The translations under genes were made by a program, and so were the position numbers. 64,000 nt of DNA from Vampirovibrio chlorellavorus (lineage in GTDB: Bacteria > Cyanobacteriota > Vampirovibrionia > Vampirovibrionales > Vampirovibrionaceae): positions 35,372-99,371 of the forward strand of contig CAIPMU010000007.1 of the NCBI GenBank assembly GCA_903866275.1, read 5' to 3'. The number at the start of each line of letters is the position of its first letter. The first letter of the stretch is position 1. Below the pieces are notes generated by a model that worked only from the letters and a program-made list of their open reading frames with translations, did not search any database and was not told the origin of the DNA. Shown here piece by piece: positions 62,200-64,000 of this stretch.

Positions 62200-62625
62200 A
62201 TGAGAGTAAAGGACATTATGACCCCTTCGGTCGATACGATTGCTCCGGATGAAACCGTGGTGCATGCCAACGAGCGGATGTGGCGCAAGCGCATTCATCA
62301 TTTGGTCGTCATGACGGGAGATCAAGTGGTGGGCGTCCTTTCCGATACCGATTTGGGTGGGGATCAAGCCCTTGAATTGCCCAACAATCAGTTGGTTTCT
62401 TCAGTAATGAAACCCCATGTGGTGGTGGCGGACCCGCAGATGACGGTGGATCGGGCGGTGCATATTTTTCAGGAGCGCCATTTGCATTGTCTCCCGGTGA
62501 TAGAACAAGGCAAGCTGGTGGGCATTGTGACGGCCACCGACATTTATAATTTAGCCAAGCGCGGCGTTCCGCACGACCGCAGCGCCGGGCCCTATCCGCC
62601 ATTGAATAATTTGCAGCAGTTGTAA
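62200..62625 (+). CDS. CBS-domain protein
   Basis: A 141-residue protein with two tandem CBS motifs, forming one Bateman module (VKDIMTPSVDTIAPDETVVH and SSVMKPHVVVADPQMTVDRA). Such modules bind adenosyl nucleotides and act as sensors. The ATG at 62200 is decided by GGAGG nine bases upstream; an open frame further upstream lacks any coding character. It is followed 35 bp later by the hydrolase gene. No fused effector domain, so the partner is unknown. Confidence 0.85.
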   Translation: MRVKDIMTPSVDTIAPDETVVHANERMWRKRIHHLVVMTGDQVVGVLSDTDLGGDQALELPNNQLVSSVMKPHVVVADPQMTVDRAVHIFQERHLHCLPVIEQGKLVGIVTATDIYNLAKRGVPHDRSAGPYPPLNNLQQL

Positions 62626-62660
62626 CGGGTTTTCCTCAAAAAGCAAGGGAGGGGCTTATT

Positions 62661-63422
62661 TTGAACGATCGACCGTCGGCTTTGGGGCATGTTTCGTATG
62701 TTGCCCGCGAGGATCCTTCTGGCTCAACCCCCTCGGGAGAAGCGCTCTCAACGCGGGGAGGAACGATTGATATTCCGGTTGGGAAGGTCTGGCTGCAGGG
62801 GGAATTAACCATCCCGGCGCACGCCAAAGGCCTGGTGTTGTTTGCGCATGGCAGCGGCAGCAGTCGGTTTAGTTCCCGCAATCAATTTGTGGCCGAGGAG
62901 CTGAATGAGGTGGGCCTGGGGACATGCCTGTTCGATTTGCTTAGTCTGGACGAAGAGCGAGAAGATCAAGTGACTAGTCAGTATCGCTTTGATATTTCCT
63001 TGCTGGCCAAGCGGCTGGTGGCTGTCACCGATTGGCTGGAAGCGCATTTGGGCAATGCAAAAGCATCGTTGCCGCTGGGGTATTTCGGGGCGAGTACCGG
63101 GGCGGCGGCGGCCCTGATTGCGGCTGCTGAGCGGCCCACCGTCGTGAAAGCGGTAGTGTCTCGAGGGGGACGGCCGGACATGGCAGCTCACTCGCTGAGC
63201 AAAGTTCAGGCCCCTACGTTGTTGCTGGTGGGCGGCCTGGATGATGTGGTAATTACGTTGAACCGGCAGGCCTACAATCGCTTGTCGCCTGAAGTGCCCA
63301 AGGAGTTGATGATCATTGACGGGGCCAGTCATCTGTTTGAAGAGCCGGGCAAGCTGGCCTATGTGGCCAAGGTGGCAGCCCAGTGGTTTGAAAAATATAT
63401 GATTCCATCGGAAGTGGAATGA
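62661..63422 (+). CDS. dienelactone hydrolase-like alpha/beta hydrolase
   Basis: A 253-residue alpha/beta hydrolase. The oxyanion region is LVLFAHGSGSSRFSSRNQ, the nucleophile elbow GYFGASTGAAAAL (GxSxG), the acid VGGLDDVV and the base DGASHLFEEPG. The same type of domain is often fused to a phosphoribosyltransferase, absent here. The start is TTG with GGGAGGGG six bases upstream, a strong ribosome site. The N-terminal 30 residues are extra. Substrate unknown. Confidence 0.85.
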   Translation: MNDRPSALGHVSYVAREDPSGSTPSGEALSTRGGTIDIPVGKVWLQGELTIPAHAKGLVLFAHGSGSSRFSSRNQFVAEELNEVGLGTCLFDLLSLDEEREDQVTSQYRFDISLLAKRLVAVTDWLEAHLGNAKASLPLGYFGASTGAAAALIAAAERPTVVKAVVSRGGRPDMAAHSLSKVQAPTLLLVGGLDDVVITLNRQAYNRLSPEVPKELMIIDGASHLFEEPGKLAYVAKVAAQWFEKYMIPSEVE

Positions 63423-63552
63423 CGTCCAGAGATTGTTTTGTTAATGGCAGGGTAAGGGTGCGACGTGATTTTGTCATGGTTTTGCTTTTGTTTGTTATTG
63501 GTTAATCTGCAAGGTAGGTTGTTTGTAATGTTGTCTACAAGTCTCTGTGCTT

Positions 63553-63876
63553 TTACCAGGTAAACCAGGGTGGATCTTCAGTGGGATCTGGTGTGACTGC
63601 CCAGCTGCCTGCACCGAAGTAGACAGTATTTCCTAAAGAGCCAATCGTGCTAACTTTACCGTTATAATGAAGCCAAAATTGCACTGATTTAAAGGGGCCG
63701 TTTGTGGTTCCACTGTATTGACCGTCTGGATCCACCAGAAACCAAACTGCATTGGTTGTATTCGTTCCTGCAAAATGGTCTCCACCCCATGCTGGATTTG
63801 GGTTATCGTAAAGCAGAATGGCTCCATTGTGTAGACGGAGGCAACTAAAAAAATTACAGGTGACCGGGTCCCTTTT
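63553..63876 (-). pseudogene. decayed prepilin-like gene (3' part only)
   Basis: The translated minus-strand frame gives TCNFFSCLRLHNGAILLYD, then LVDPDGQYSGTTNGPF, FWLHYNGKVSTIG and the end EDPPWFTW, clearly homologous to the C-terminal half of the three prepilins in the window. An in-frame stop lies at 63877-63879, and all three frames upstream of it hit stops before the window edge. A neighbouring frame keeps possible remnants (SAPSGSKKGTRS) before an A6 run, suggesting a frameshift. No prepilin N-terminus is visible. A programmed or phase-variable state cannot be excluded, but a degraded copy is simplest. Confidence 0.65.
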
Positions 63877-64000
63877 TTAGATCCACTTGGGGCAGAGATT
63901 GGGGAAATTTTAGCACAAGGGAATTAACCATTTCATTTCCTTTTCCCTAAACCGCTCAATTCAGCAGAAATCCATCTGTGTCCAGGAAATTGAGTCAGGC

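Noticed and set aside
1..64000. tRNA, rRNA, CRISPR, insertion sequences and prophage
   Set aside because: I looked for transposase, integrase and phage-structural motifs, spaced direct repeats and tRNA-like cloverleaf ends in the gaps, and saw none.

Overview
The window looks like chromosomal DNA of a Gram-negative bacterium, most likely a non-photosynthetic relative of the Cyanobacteria (Vampirovibrionia/Melainabacteria group). This is an inference from gene content. KdsA implies an LPS outer membrane. ClpC with a UVR segment, LL-diaminopimelate aminotransferase, a DUF512 radical-SAM protein, and dnaN lying next to an origin-like region all fit that group. So do the prepilins with the FTLAELLISLAILGVIATF type of N-terminus. 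No photosynthesis gene, tRNA, rRNA, CRISPR array, phage or insertion sequence was recognised. Most of the window is dense housekeeping sequence with a few AT-rich orphan genes.

Layout. 1-2251: cbb3-type oxidase (a CcoO-like subunit carrying an extra cytochrome c domain, then CcoN). 2499-9000: peptide ABC transporter ATPase, cytidine deaminase, an S41 protease lipoprotein with an unknown coiled-coil partner, nagA, and queC flanked by two inverted copies of a GC-rich dispersed repeat. 9026-18500: HEAT protein, a small four-cysteine protein, membrane orphans, Spx-like protein, methyltransferase-rhodanese pair, a prepilin, rlmH, DUF1015 and an orphan DNA methyltransferase. 18700-26360: ribF, a YgjP-like metalloprotein, a second S41 protease, M50 protease, the DUF721-recF-dnaN block, and a 660-bp gene-free region with 20 GATC sites that is a strong oriC candidate. 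26361-34520: kdsA, dprA-polA, nadK and recN. 34535-42250: a Pro/Gly-rich protein pair, a TPR-retropepsin protein, dapL, and a UDP-sugar set (UDP-glucuronate 4-epimerase, Ugd, UDP-xylose synthase) interrupted by a diguanylate cyclase. 42500-53700: ruvX with a large unknown HEAT-like protein, DUF512 protein, TPR protein, membrane protein, clpC and an RsuA/RluB pseudouridine synthase. 53865-55430: two tandem prepilin genes. 55587-60064: AttH/CrtC-like protein, FtsX permease and ABC ATPase. 60197-63422: peroxiredoxin, Sua5, a CBS protein and an alpha/beta hydrolase. The right edge holds a decayed prepilin copy.

The most unusual signal is the prepilin family. Three copies start with the same initiation block followed at once by a proline-coding C tract (C10, C6-T-C5, C12). 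In the copy at 54694-55426 the C12 tract puts the strong upstream start exactly one base out of frame, and removing one C restores a leader that aligns with its neighbour. The C10 copy is in frame. This suggests slipped-strand phase variation of minor pilins. Two copies also carry an exceptionally long leader (about 57 residues against 11), and all copies end in a P(P/S)WF-aromatic motif.

The second strong signal is the GATC-rich region upstream of dnaN. Gene orientation diverges around it, which fits an origin.
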